From positions 1 through 64,000 of the forward strand of contig JAWKHR010000029.1 in the NCBI GenBank assembly GCA_041394725.1: a DNA stretch of 64,000 bases, in the 5' to 3' direction. The position numbers and the translations under genes were made by a program. This stretch comes from JAWKHR01 sp041394725. Its GTDB lineage: Bacteria; Acidobacteriota; Vicinamibacteria; Vicinamibacterales; SCN-69-37. A model generated the notes under the pieces. It did not search any database and had not been told where the DNA came from. It saw only the letters and a list, made by a program, of their open reading frames with translations. Positions 48,463 through 56,989 of the stretch are shown piece after piece (the first letter of the stretch is position 1; each line of letters opens with the position of its first letter).

Positions 48463-49911
48463 TCAGACGGCCGGGTGCGCGCTGGGGGGTGCGACGGTTT
48501 CACAGGCTCGCGCCGCGCGAAACACCGTGCGCTCGTTCCAGGCCCGGCCGATGAACTGCAGGCCGACGGGCAGCGCCGGCTGGCCGACCAGCCCGCACGG
48601 CACGCTGATGGCCGGGAGGCCGGCCAGCGGCGCCGTGACCGTGAACACGTCGGCGAGGTACATCTGCAGCGGGTCCTCGAGCCGCTCGCCCAGCGCGAAC
48701 GCTGGCGTCGGCGTCGTCGGCATCGCCACCACGTCCACGGTCTCGAAGGCCCGGTCGAAATCCTCGCGGATCAGCGTGCGCACCTGCTGCGCCTTCAGGT
48801 AGTAGGCGTCGTAGTAGCCGGCGCTCAGGACGTAGGTCCCGAGCATCAAGCGCCGCTTGACCTCGGCGCCGAAGCCGCCGGACCGGGTCGTGTCGTACAT
48901 CGCGGCGAGGGCGTCGGCGCCGGGCGCGCGAAACCCGTAACGCACCCCGTCGTAGCGCGCGAGGTTCGAGCTCGCCTCGGCGGTCGCGACCAGGTAGTAG
49001 ACGGCCACGCCGAGGGGGCTGTGGGGCAGCGTGACCTCCCGGACGTCGGCACCGGCGCCCGCCAGCGCATCGAGCGCCGTGTCGAAGGCGCGGCGGACCT
49101 CCGCGTCCACGTCGTCGCCGATCAGGTGCCGGGGGACGCCCACGCGGAGCCGGTCCTCCGCGTTGGGCTGGGGCGGCGCGCCAGACGTGTCGGCGTCGCC
49201 CGAGGTCGCGTCACGCGGGTCGTGTCCGGCGATCGCGTCGAGCAGGAGTTCCGCATCGTCCACGGTTCGGGCGAGCGGTCCGATCTGATCGAGCGACGAG
49301 GCGAACGCGATCAGGCCGTACCGCGAGACCCGTCCATAGGTGGGCTTCGCGCCGACGATGCCGCAGAACGCGGCGGGCTGACGAATCGAGCCGCCGGTGT
49401 CGGAGCCGAGCGCGAGTGGGACGAGCCCGGCGGCGACGGCCGCGGCCGATCCGCCGCTCGAGCCGCCCGGCGACCGGTCCAGCGACCACGGGTTGCGCGT
49501 CGGGCCCCAGGCGGAATGCTCGGTCGACGAGCCCATCGAGAACTCGTCGCAGTTCGTCTTGCCGACGATGACCGCGCCGGCGGCGAGGAGGCGGTCGACC
49601 ACGCCGGCCTGGAACACGGGCTGGTAACCCTCGAGCATCCGGGACCCGGCGGTGGCGGGCATGCCCGGCGCCGCGATGTTGTCCTTGAGCGCGACGGGCA
49701 CGCCGTGCAGCGGGCCGCGGGGGCCGGACTGCCGGTCGAGTGCGCGGGCGCGGGCCAGGGCGCCCTCGCCATCGACGTGCAGGAAGGCGTGCAGGGTCGG
49801 ATCGATGGCGGCGATGCGCGCGAGCGTGCGCTCGCACGCTGCCTCGGCGGACGTCTCGCCGCGGGTGATGGCGTCGCGCAGGTCGCGCGCGGTGACGAAC
49901 GGATCGATCAT
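48463..49911 (-). CDS. gatA: Asp-tRNA(Asn)/Glu-tRNA(Gln) amidotransferase subunit A
   Basis: 482 residues from ATG 49911, one base after the gatC stop. Amidase-signature triad: Lys in VALKDNIAAPG, cis-Ser in PGGSSGGSAAAVAAG and nucleophile Ser in LGSDTGGSIRQPAAFCG. FMGSS-type GatA features (CDEFSMGSSTEHSAWGPTRN) set it apart from general amidases. It releases ammonia from glutamine for transamidation of misacylated tRNA. gatB is not in the window. Confidence 0.97.
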   Translation of the reverse strand: MIDPFVTARDLRDAITRGETSAEAACERTLARIAAIDPTLHAFLHVDGEGALARARALDRQSGPRGPLHGVPVALKDNIAAPGMPATAGSRMLEGYQPVFQAGVVDRLLAAGAVIVGKTNCDEFSMGSSTEHSAWGPTRNPWSLDRSPGGSSGGSAAAVAAGLVPLALGSDTGGSIRQPAAFCGIVGAKPTYGRVSRYGLIAFASSLDQIGPLARTVDDAELLLDAIAGHDPRDATSGDADTSGAPPQPNAEDRLRVGVPRHLIGDDVDAEVRRAFDTALDALAGAGADVREVTLPHSPLGVAVYYLVATAEASSNLARYDGVRYGFRAPGADALAAMYDTTRSGGFGAEVKRRLMLGTYVLSAGYYDAYYLKAQQVRTLIREDFDRAFETVDVVAMPTTPTPAFALGERLEDPLQMYLADVFTVTAPLAGLPAISVPCGLVGQPALPVGLQFIGRAWNERTVFRAARACETVAPPSAHPAV

Positions 49912-49912
49912 C

Positions 49913-50221
49913 TCATTCACTGCCGGGGACGACGCGCGGGACGCGAAACAGCCCTGCCCCGGCGTCCGCGTCCGGCGCGCCGGCGAGCACGGCGGCACGG
50001 TCGAGCGACGGCACGGGCTCGTCCTCGCGCCAGGCGCCGGCCAGGCCGAGCGGATGGGACGTGGGCGACACCCCCGCCGTGTCCACCTGCCGGACCGCTT
50101 CGGCATAGCCGAGGATCGCGGTCAGCTCCGCCGCGAACCGTTCGGTTTCCGCGTCCGTCAGTGAGAGGTGAGCGAGGGCCGCGATGCGGCGGACCTCCTC
50201 GCGGTCGAGCTTCGAAGCCAT
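49913..50221 (-). CDS. gatC: Asp-tRNA(Asn)/Glu-tRNA(Gln) amidotransferase subunit C
   Basis: 102 residues from ATG 50221. LDREEVRRIAALAHLSLTD opening and RVPRVVPGSE ending are the GatC signatures. It wraps GatA and GatB and stabilises the complex. A TAGCAT box 9 bp upstream suggests a leader of about 3 nt. Confidence 0.95.
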   Translation of the reverse strand: MASKLDREEVRRIAALAHLSLTDAETERFAAELTAILGYAEAVRQVDTAGVSPTSHPLGLAGAWREDEPVPSLDRAAVLAGAPDADAGAGLFRVPRVVPGSE

Positions 50222-50230
50222 CAGGCGAGG

Positions 50231-50240
50231 ATGCTAGCAT
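50231..50240. promoter_or_regulatory. Palindromic ATGCTAGCAT in a divergent promoter
   Basis: This perfect 10-bp palindrome supplies a TAGCAT -10-like box to both strands: leftward for gatC (50231-50236) and rightward for the nuclease gene (50235-50240). Confidence 0.45.
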
Positions 50241-50276
50241 GGTCGCCGAGCGGGTTTTTCCGGAGAGGACGGCGTG

Positions 50277-51173
50277 ATGCGCTCGGTGATGGCCCTGGTG
50301 GCCGGCGTGATGGTGATCGTGTCGCCGGTGTCGGTCGCGGGGTGGGGCATGGACGTCCACCGCCTCATCACGGCACGCGCGCTCGACGGACTGCCGTCGG
50401 ATCTCCGGCCGCTGTTCGCGGCGCGACGCGACTTCGTGATCGAACACTCGGTCGATCCCGACCTCTGGCGCGTGGTCGGGCTGCTCGGCGAGCACGGCGC
50501 CGAAGATCCCAACCACTTCCTCGACATCGACGGCCTGGACGAGCCGCCGCCGTTCGCCGGCGTGCCGCGCGAGTGGGACGCGTACGTCGCGCGCTACGGC
50601 ACGGAGAAGGCCAATCGCATGGGCCGGCTGCCGTGGCGCGTGGCAGACGTGTACGGCCGCCTGCTCGCGGCGTTCCGCGACATGGGGACCGGCCGATCGC
50701 CGTGGGCGGCCGACAACGCGCGGTACCTGTCCGCGGTCCTCGCGCACTACGTCGAGGACGCGCACCAGCCGTTCCATGCCGCGCTCAACTACGACGGCCA
50801 GCTCACCGGCCAGCGCGGGATTCATTCGCGGTTCGAGACCGAGCTGGTGCTCCGCAACCGGACCTCGCTGCGCCTGTCGCCGGTGCGCATCCGGCCGATC
50901 GCCAACGCCCGGGACGACATCTTCGCGCGGCTCGTGGAGGGACAGGCCCTGGTGGCGCCGATCCTCGACGCGGATCGCCGCGCGTCGGGCGGGCGCGAGC
51001 GGTACGACGATGCGTACTACGCCGCGTTCCTCGACGGGGTGCGGCCCATCCTGGAGCGCCGGCTGAGCGAGTCGGCCAGCGGCGTGGCGTCGATGATCGT
51101 CGCGGCCTGGACCGAGGCGGGTCGCCCGGCCGTGTCCCGCGCGCCCTCGCCGCCGGGGCTCTGGCCGCACTGA
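50277..51173 (+). CDS. Exported S1/P1-type nuclease / phospholipase C-fold zinc protein
   Basis: 298 residues from ATG 50277 (GTG 50274 also possible) with GGAGAGG ahead. After the signal peptide the mature protein begins at or near WGMDVHRLI, where the N-terminal Trp and next His are zinc ligands in this fold. Others are in EHSVDPDLW, EDPNHFLDID, LAHYVEDAHQPFHA and IHSRFETEL. The three-zinc all-helical fold cleaves nucleic acids or phospholipids; the sequence is closer to acidobacterial S1/P1-nuclease annotations. Probably secreted for scavenging. Confidence 0.82.
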   Translation: MRSVMALVAGVMVIVSPVSVAGWGMDVHRLITARALDGLPSDLRPLFAARRDFVIEHSVDPDLWRVVGLLGEHGAEDPNHFLDIDGLDEPPPFAGVPREWDAYVARYGTEKANRMGRLPWRVADVYGRLLAAFRDMGTGRSPWAADNARYLSAVLAHYVEDAHQPFHAALNYDGQLTGQRGIHSRFETELVLRNRTSLRLSPVRIRPIANARDDIFARLVEGQALVAPILDADRRASGGRERYDDAYYAAFLDGVRPILERRLSESASGVASMIVAAWTEAGRPAVSRAPSPPGLWPH

Positions 51174-51179
51174 TCCGGC

Positions 51180-51863
51180 ATGGACGTCTTCCTCATCCCG
51201 CTTGCGGCCTCGCGGCACGAGCTCTACTGCGAGGTCGAGACGCCCGGCATCGAGGCGGACGCGGCCGCGGCGGAGCAGGGCTGGTGGGCGCGCCAGAAGG
51301 CGCGGTTCCAGGCGATGCTGGCCGAGGCGGAGGAGGATCGCGCCCGCCGGGATCGGGGCGAGGACAGCCGGAAGACCGGCCTCGCCCGCGTCATCGTCGC
51401 GCGCATCGCCGAGGCGGTGGCCGAGCAGCGCCTGCTGTGGCACCTGCGCGGCGAGACGCGCGTGCGCCTGCTGCATCCCGACGAACTGGACGGCGCGCGA
51501 GCCGTGCAGACCGCCCGCGCGCTGATGACCCAGGACTTCGCGAAGCACCGTCGCTGGTGCGTCATCGACGGCCTGATCGCCGCCATCACCGGGCCCGCGC
51601 TGTTCTTCGTGCCGGGCCCCAACGTGATCTCGTGGTACTTCTTCTTCCGCGCGGTCGGACACTTCTACGCCATGCGCGGCGCGCGGCAGGGACTGCGCGC
51701 CGTGTCCTGGGACACCGAGGCGGCGGGCGCGCTGTCGGGGATTCGCGAGGCCCTCGACCTCGACCCGGCGGATCGACGCACGCGCCTCGACGAACTCGCC
51801 GACGCGCTGGGCCTCGAGCACCTCACGGGGTTCGTCGAGCGCGTGTCGCCCCGCCGGCCGTGA
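51180..51863 (+). CDS. Mitochondrial K+/H+ exchange-related family protein
   Basis: 227 residues from ATG 51180, 6 bp after the nuclease. It starts MDVFLIPLAASRHELYCE and contains a charged helical middle (WWARQKARFQAMLAEAEEDR), then one or two hydrophobic segments in CVIDGLIAAITGPALFFVPG, NVISWYFFFRAVGHFYAMRG. This layout fits the family named after yeast Mdm38/Mkh1-type K+/H+ exchange factors (Mit_KHE1). The bacterial function is unproven. Likely inner-membrane associated. Confidence 0.7.
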   Translation: MDVFLIPLAASRHELYCEVETPGIEADAAAAEQGWWARQKARFQAMLAEAEEDRARRDRGEDSRKTGLARVIVARIAEAVAEQRLLWHLRGETRVRLLHPDELDGARAVQTARALMTQDFAKHRRWCVIDGLIAAITGPALFFVPGPNVISWYFFFRAVGHFYAMRGARQGLRAVSWDTEAAGALSGIREALDLDPADRRTRLDELADALGLEHLTGFVERVSPRRP

Positions 51864-51877
51864 GCGCGGCCGGGGTG

Positions 51878-51883
51878 TATACT
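51878..51883 (+). promoter_or_regulatory. -10 box of lpxD
   Basis: TATACT, 8 bp before the GTG start at 51892; the expected leader is about 2 nt and has no room for a ribosome site. Confidence 0.45.
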
Positions 51884-51891
51884 CGGCGCCC

Positions 51892-52923
51892 GTGACCCTC
51901 GCGGAGCTGGCCGAACGACTCGGGTGCCGCCTCGAGGGTGACGGCACGATCACGGTGACGCGCGTCGCCGGCCTCGACGACGCCGGTCCCGGCGACGTGA
52001 CGTTCCTGGCCAACCCGCGCTACGCCGGCCGCCTCGCCGGGACGCGCGCGTCGGCGGTCATCGCCGGCGCGTCGGTCACCGGCGCGCCCTGCGCGGTCCT
52101 CCGCTCTCCCCATCCCTACCTCACCTTCGCGCACGCGCTCGGCGTGCTCGCGCCGTCCGAGCGTCCGGCGCCGGGCATCAGCCCGCGAGCCGCCGTCGAT
52201 CCGGCCGCGACCGTGGACGCCTCGGCGTCGGTCGGCCCGTTCGTCGTGGTCGGGCGCGACGCGCGCGTGGGCGCGGGGACGGTCCTCCACCCGCACGTCG
52301 TCGTCGGTCCCGGCGCGGTCATCGGGCGCGACTGCGTCCTGCACGCGCACGTCTCGATCCGCGAAGGCGTGGTGCTGGGCGACCGCGTCGTCGTGCAGGA
52401 CGCGGCCGTCGTCGGCAGCGACGGCTTCGGCTTCGCGCGACGGCCCGACGGCGAACACGAGAAGATCCCGCAGGTCGGGCGGGTCGTCGTCGAGGACGAC
52501 GTGGAGATCGGCGCGCACTCCGCCGTCGACCGTCCGGCGGTGGGCGAGACGCGGATTGCGCGCGGCGCCAAGCTGGACAACCTGGTGCAGATCGCCCATG
52601 GCGTGAAGGTGGGCCGCCGGGCCCTGCTCGCCGCGCAGGTGGGCATCGCGGGCAGCACCACGCTCGGCGACGACGTGATGATGGGCGGCCAGAGCGGTGC
52701 CGACGGTCACCTGACGATCGGCGACGGCGCGTCGGTCAACGCGAAGGCCGCGGTGACGCGTGACGTCCCGGCGGGGCAGCGGGTGGCCGGGGTGCCGGCC
52801 GGCGACGTGCGCGCCTGGCGGGAGCAGACAGTGCTGTTGCGCCGGCTGCCCGAGTGGCGGCGGCGGCTGACCGATCTCGCCGGGCGCCTCGAGGCGCTCG
52901 AGCGCCGGGGTCGTGCCCGCTAG
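51892..52923 (+). CDS. lpxD: UDP-3-O-acylglucosamine N-acyltransferase
   Basis: 343 residues from GTG 51892. An N-terminal uridine-binding domain (TLAELAERLGCRLEGDGT, GPGDVTFLANPRY), a left-handed beta-helix of hexapeptide repeats, VGSDGFGFARRPDGEHEKIPQ, and the catalytic-His region LDNLVQIAHGVKVG. A C-terminal helix follows. It adds the N-linked acyl chain in lipid A synthesis. Its usual partners lpxA and fabZ are not adjacent. Confidence 0.96.
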   Translation: MTLAELAERLGCRLEGDGTITVTRVAGLDDAGPGDVTFLANPRYAGRLAGTRASAVIAGASVTGAPCAVLRSPHPYLTFAHALGVLAPSERPAPGISPRAAVDPAATVDASASVGPFVVVGRDARVGAGTVLHPHVVVGPGAVIGRDCVLHAHVSIREGVVLGDRVVVQDAAVVGSDGFGFARRPDGEHEKIPQVGRVVVEDDVEIGAHSAVDRPAVGETRIARGAKLDNLVQIAHGVKVGRRALLAAQVGIAGSTTLGDDVMMGGQSGADGHLTIGDGASVNAKAAVTRDVPAGQRVAGVPAGDVRAWREQTVLLRRLPEWRRRLTDLAGRLEALERRGRAR

Positions 52924-52931
52924 CCGGGCAC

Positions 52932-52937
52932 TATAAT
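52932..52937 (+). promoter_or_regulatory. Consensus -10 box giving a leaderless M16 mRNA
   Basis: TATAAT, exactly six bases before ATG 52944; the predicted start is the A of ATG. Confidence 0.6.
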
Positions 52938-52943
52938 CGGCGG

Positions 52944-54326
52944 ATGGTGTTCAGCAGGATGGCGCGCGCCGCCGCGCTGGCGGCCGGCGTGGTGGTGTGC
53001 CTCAGCGCCGCGCCCCGCGACACGGTCGTCCGGCCCCCGAAGTTCGACTACACGATGACGACCCTGGCCAACGGCCTGCAGGTCGTCTTTCTCGAGGATC
53101 ATTCGACGCCGATCGTCCACGCGTCGCTGTGGTATCACGTCGGATCCAAGGACGAGAAGCCCGGGCGCACGGGCTTCGCCCACCTGTTCGAGCACCTGAT
53201 GTTCAAGGGGTCGAAGAACGTCCGGCCCGATCAGCACCCGTCGTGGATTACGAGCGTCGGCGGCCAGGCCAACGCCTACACCGAGGAGGACGCGACGGTG
53301 TACTGGGAGACGGTGCCGGCCCAGTACCTGCCGCTCGTGCTCTGGCTCGAGGCCGACCGGATGGGGTCGCTCGAGGTGAGCGAGGACAAGTTCCTCGCCG
53401 AGCGGGAGGTGGTCAAGGAAGAGCGGCGGATGCGCTACGAGAACCAGCCCTTCGGCCGGCTCCCGGAGATCATCTACGACCACGCGTTCACCACGCACCC
53501 CTACAAGCACCAGACGATCGGCAGCATGGAGGACCTCGAGGCCGCGTCGATCGACGACGTGCGCGGGTTCTACGAGACCTACTACGTGCCGAACAACGCC
53601 ACGCTCACGCTCGCGGGCGATTTCGACACGGCGCAGGCGCAGGCGCTGGTCGAGCGCTACTTCGGCCGCGTGCCGCGCGGCGAGCCCGTGCCCCGCGACA
53701 TCCCGAAGGAGCCGCCGCACACCGGGGAGGAGCGGTTCACGGTGAACGAGACGTGGCCGCTGCCCGCGGTGGTCGTGTCGTACCACATCCCCTATGACGG
53801 CCACCCCGACTCGTACCCGCTGCACATCCTCGGCAAGATCCTCTCGGACGGCGACAGCTCGCGGATCTACCGGTCGCTCGTCTACGAGAAGGAGCTGGCG
53901 CTCGCGGCGTTCGGGCAGGCGAACCTGATCGAGCACCCGAACCTGTTCTATGCCGTGGCCATCGTGCAGCCGCCGAACACGCCGGACGCGGTGCTGCGGG
54001 CGCTGCAGGCGGAGCTGGATCGCGTGAAGACCGAGGGCGTGACGGCCGGGGAGCTGAACCGGGCGAAACGCCAGTTCGCGCGCGACTACATCTTCGGCCG
54101 CGAAACGGTGCAGCAGAAGGCGCTCCAGCTCGCGCACGCCGTGGTCATCCACGACGACATCACGACCGCCGACGGCGAGTTCGACCTGTTCCAGGACATC
54201 ACGCTCGAGGACGTCCAGCGCGTCGCGCGCACCTATTTCACCGACCAGTCGCGCATGCTGCTGACGATTCTCCCGCGCGGCGCCGCGGCGCCCGGCGGCG
54301 CCGGCGGCGGGGGAGGCGCGCGGTGA
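52944..54326 (+). CDS. M16 zinc metallopeptidase, catalytic subunit
   Basis: 460 residues from ATG 52944. A signal peptide (about 1-26) leads to the insulinase-family domain: LANGLQVVFLEDHSTPIVH, then the inverted zinc motif HLFEH in GFAHLFEHLMFKGS with a downstream Glu (EREVVKEERRMR). The second half is the M16 C-domain (LPAVVVSYHIPYDG, ILSDGDSSRIYRSLV). It is a periplasmic peptidase, expected to work as a dimer with the next gene's product. The C-terminus is a Gly-rich tail. Confidence 0.95.
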   Translation: MVFSRMARAAALAAGVVVCLSAAPRDTVVRPPKFDYTMTTLANGLQVVFLEDHSTPIVHASLWYHVGSKDEKPGRTGFAHLFEHLMFKGSKNVRPDQHPSWITSVGGQANAYTEEDATVYWETVPAQYLPLVLWLEADRMGSLEVSEDKFLAEREVVKEERRMRYENQPFGRLPEIIYDHAFTTHPYKHQTIGSMEDLEAASIDDVRGFYETYYVPNNATLTLAGDFDTAQAQALVERYFGRVPRGEPVPRDIPKEPPHTGEERFTVNETWPLPAVVVSYHIPYDGHPDSYPLHILGKILSDGDSSRIYRSLVYEKELALAAFGQANLIEHPNLFYAVAIVQPPNTPDAVLRALQAELDRVKTEGVTAGELNRAKRQFARDYIFGRETVQQKALQLAHAVVIHDDITTADGEFDLFQDITLEDVQRVARTYFTDQSRMLLTILPRGAAAPGGAGGGGGAR

Positions 54327-55801
54327 GGCGTCCGCGCGCGCGCGTGCTGCAGGCCGCGGCGGTCGTCGTCGTCGCGATCGTGGTCTCGGCGCAGGCCTGG
54401 CCCGTCGAGCGGCCGCCGGCGCCGCTGCCCGACCGTCCCGTCGCGTTTCCTCCGTACGAGATCCGGACGCTCGACAACGGCCTGCAGGTGCTGGTGGTCC
54501 CGCACCACGAGCAGCCGGCGGTGAGCTTCCGGCTGCTCATCAAGGCCGGCGCCGCCCAGGAACCCTCCGACCGGCCCGGCGTGGCCTCGGTGGTGGCCGG
54601 GCTCCTCGCGCAGGGCACGACGACGCGGTCGGCCGGCGAGATTGCGACCGAGATCGACTCGGCGGGCGGGTTCATCTCCGCCGGATCCGGCAACGAGCTG
54701 AGCAACGTCAGCGGCGCCGTGGTCAAGGACCGCACGGATCTCGCGCTGGGACTCGCCGCCGATCTCGTCGAGCACCCGGCGTTCGCGCCGGAGGAGATCG
54801 ACCGGCAGCGGCGGCAGGTGCTCTCGGCGCTGCAGGTCAACTACGACGACCCGGACTACCTGGCGAACCTGGTGTTCGACCGGCTCGTCTTCGGCGACCA
54901 CCCCTACGGGCGGCCGACCACCCCGGAGTCGGTGTCGCGCATCACGCGCGACGACCTGGTCGCGTACCACCGAACCTGGTTCGTGCCCAACAACGCGCTG
55001 CTGGCCATCGTCGGCGACCTGACCGTGGACGAGGCGTTCGCGGCGGCGCGCAGGGCGTTCGGCGGGTGGCAGGCGCGCGAGGTCCCCGTCGTGCGGGCGC
55101 CGGCACCGCCCGCGCCCGTGCGGCGCCTCGTCGTCGTCGATCGCCCCGGGTCCGCCCAGACCGAGATCCGCGTGGGGCACCTGGGCGTGGCGCGCACGCA
55201 CCCGGACTACGTCGCGCTCGACCTGCTGATTCGCATCCTGGGCGGCGAGGGCGCGAACCGCCTGTTCGGCGTCCTGCGGAGCGAGCACGCGCTGACCTAC
55301 GGCGCTTCGGCCGACCTGAACACCTACAAGGCCAGCGGGTCGTTCGTCGCCGAGACGGACACGCGCACGGAAGCCACCGTCGAGGCGCTGCGGCTGATGG
55401 TCGACGAGGTCTGGCGGCTGCAGCGCGAGCCCGTGGACGCGGCCGAGCTCGAAGGCGCGGAGCGGTTCCTGTCCGGCAATTTTCCCCTGACGATCGAGAC
55501 GCCGGCGGCGATTGCCGAGCAGGTGCTGGTGAACCTCTTCTACGGGATCGATCTGCGCGAGATCGAGACCTATCGCGAGCGCGTGAACCGCGTGTCTCCC
55601 GACGACATCCAGCGGGTGGCCAGGGCGTTCCTCCAGCCGGACCACCTGGCCATCGTGCTCGTCGGCGACGCCGCGGCGTTCGTGCCGCAGCTGCGCGCGG
55701 CGGGATTCGACGAGTTCGAGCGGATCCCGATTGCCGACCTCGACCTGAACGCGCCCTCGCTCCGGCGGTCCGCGCCGGGGGCGGGCGGCGCCAGGGACTG
55801 A
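54323..55801 (+). CDS. M16 peptidase-like non-catalytic partner
   Basis: 492 residues from GTG 54323, overlapping the preceding stop. Signal peptide, then LDNGLQVLVVPHHEQPAVS. Where the zinc motif should be, the sequence reads GVASVVAGLLAQGT, so it lacks HxxEH. The substrate-chamber half is conserved (RVGHLGVARTHPDYVALDLL, LGGEGANRLFGVLRSE). Such catalytic/non-catalytic M16 pairs form closed heterodimers. They sit between lpxD and lpxB, suggesting an envelope role, but no substrate is known. Confidence 0.94.
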   Translation: MRRPRARVLQAAAVVVVAIVVSAQAWPVERPPAPLPDRPVAFPPYEIRTLDNGLQVLVVPHHEQPAVSFRLLIKAGAAQEPSDRPGVASVVAGLLAQGTTTRSAGEIATEIDSAGGFISAGSGNELSNVSGAVVKDRTDLALGLAADLVEHPAFAPEEIDRQRRQVLSALQVNYDDPDYLANLVFDRLVFGDHPYGRPTTPESVSRITRDDLVAYHRTWFVPNNALLAIVGDLTVDEAFAAARRAFGGWQAREVPVVRAPAPPAPVRRLVVVDRPGSAQTEIRVGHLGVARTHPDYVALDLLIRILGGEGANRLFGVLRSEHALTYGASADLNTYKASGSFVAETDTRTEATVEALRLMVDEVWRLQREPVDAAELEGAERFLSGNFPLTIETPAAIAEQVLVNLFYGIDLREIETYRERVNRVSPDDIQRVARAFLQPDHLAIVLVGDAAAFVPQLRAAGFDEFERIPIADLDLNAPSLRRSAPGAGGARD

Positions 55802-55810
55802 CGGGCGCGC

Positions 55811-56980
55811 GTGGCGACGGGTCCGCGCGTCCTGGTCTCGTGCGGTGAGGCGTCCGGCGATCTGTACGCGGGCGCGCTCGTCGAGGCCCTGCGCCGCGTC
55901 GAACCCGGCGTGGACGTCGTCGCCTTCGGCGGCGACCGGCTGCGCGCCGCCGGCGCCTCGCTCGTGGGGGACTACCGCGGTGTCTCGGTCACCGGCCTGA
56001 GCGAGGCGATCGCCGCGCTGCCGCGATCGTGGCAGCTCCTCCGGCGGATCGAGGCCGTGGCGCGGGAGCGGCGGCCGGACGTCTTCGTCGCCATCGACTT
56101 CCCCGACTTCAACTTCCGGCTGCTCCCGGTGATGCACCGGCTCGGCATCCCGGTCGTCTACTACGTCAGTCCGCAGCTCTGGGCGTGGCGGGCCGGCCGG
56201 CTCGAGACGATCCGCCGCTACGTGCGCCGGATGCTGGTCATCTTCCCGTTCGAGACCGGGCTCTACGAGCGCGCCGGCGTCCCGGTGACCTTCGTCGGGC
56301 ACCCGCTGGTCGATCTCGCGCGCGCGACCCGATCGCGCGAGGACGTGCTCCGCAGTGCCGGGCTCGACCCGGCCCGGCCGGTCGTCGCGCTCCTGCCAGG
56401 CAGCCGGCCGAACGAGCTGCGCCGCATCCTGCCGACGCTGCGCGCGGCCGTGCCGTTGATCGCGGCGCGGGTGCCGGGCGCCCAGTTCCTGGTCGCCCGC
56501 GCGCCCGCGCTCGACGACAGCCTGTTCACGCCGCTCGCGGACCTGACCGCGTCGGGGGTGCCGTGCGCGGTGATGGCCGGCGAGGCGGACAACGTGCTCG
56601 GCGCCGTGGACGTCGCGGTCACCGCGTCGGGCACCGCGACCGTGCAGACCGCGCTGCACGACCGGCCGATGGTGATGGTCTACCGCCTGTCCCCGATGAC
56701 CTACGCGCTCGGCCGCCGGTTCGTGCGCGTGCCGCACTACGCGATGGTCAACCTGATCGCGGGCCGCGCGGTGATCCGGGAACTGGTGCAGGACGACCTG
56801 ACGCCCGAGGCCGTGGCGGGGGAGGCCGTCTCGCTGCTCACCGACCGGGGCCGCGCCGAGGCCATGCGCCGCGACCTGGCCGAGGTGCGCGCACGCCTCG
56901 GCGGGCCCGGGGCCTCGGACCGGGCGGCCGCCGAGGTGCTGCGGGCCGCCGGCCTGTGGAAAACAGACCCGTCCCCTTAG
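55811..56980 (+). CDS. lpxB: Lipid-A-disaccharide synthase
   Basis: 389 residues from GTG 55811. RVLVSCGEASGDLYAGALVEAL opens the GT19 domain; YVSPQLWAWRAGRL, FPFETGLYERAGVPVTFVGHPL, LLPGSRPNELRRILP and TASGTATVQTAL are LpxB signatures. It joins UDP-diacylglucosamine and lipid X to make the lipid A disaccharide at the inner membrane. Its TAG stop is part of the -10 box of the next gene. Confidence 0.96.
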   Translation: MATGPRVLVSCGEASGDLYAGALVEALRRVEPGVDVVAFGGDRLRAAGASLVGDYRGVSVTGLSEAIAALPRSWQLLRRIEAVARERRPDVFVAIDFPDFNFRLLPVMHRLGIPVVYYVSPQLWAWRAGRLETIRRYVRRMLVIFPFETGLYERAGVPVTFVGHPLVDLARATRSREDVLRSAGLDPARPVVALLPGSRPNELRRILPTLRAAVPLIAARVPGAQFLVARAPALDDSLFTPLADLTASGVPCAVMAGEADNVLGAVDVAVTASGTATVQTALHDRPMVMVYRLSPMTYALGRRFVRVPHYAMVNLIAGRAVIRELVQDDLTPEAVAGEAVSLLTDRGRAEAMRRDLAEVRARLGGPGASDRAAAEVLRAAGLWKTDPSP

Positions 56981-56983
56981 ACT
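56978..56983 (+). promoter_or_regulatory. -10 box overlapping the lpxB stop codon
   Basis: TAGACT six bases before ATG 56990 (predicted leaderless start). The TAG is also the lpxB stop codon. This spacing favours ATG 56990 over ATG 56984. Confidence 0.5.
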
Positions 56984-56989
56984 ATGTCC

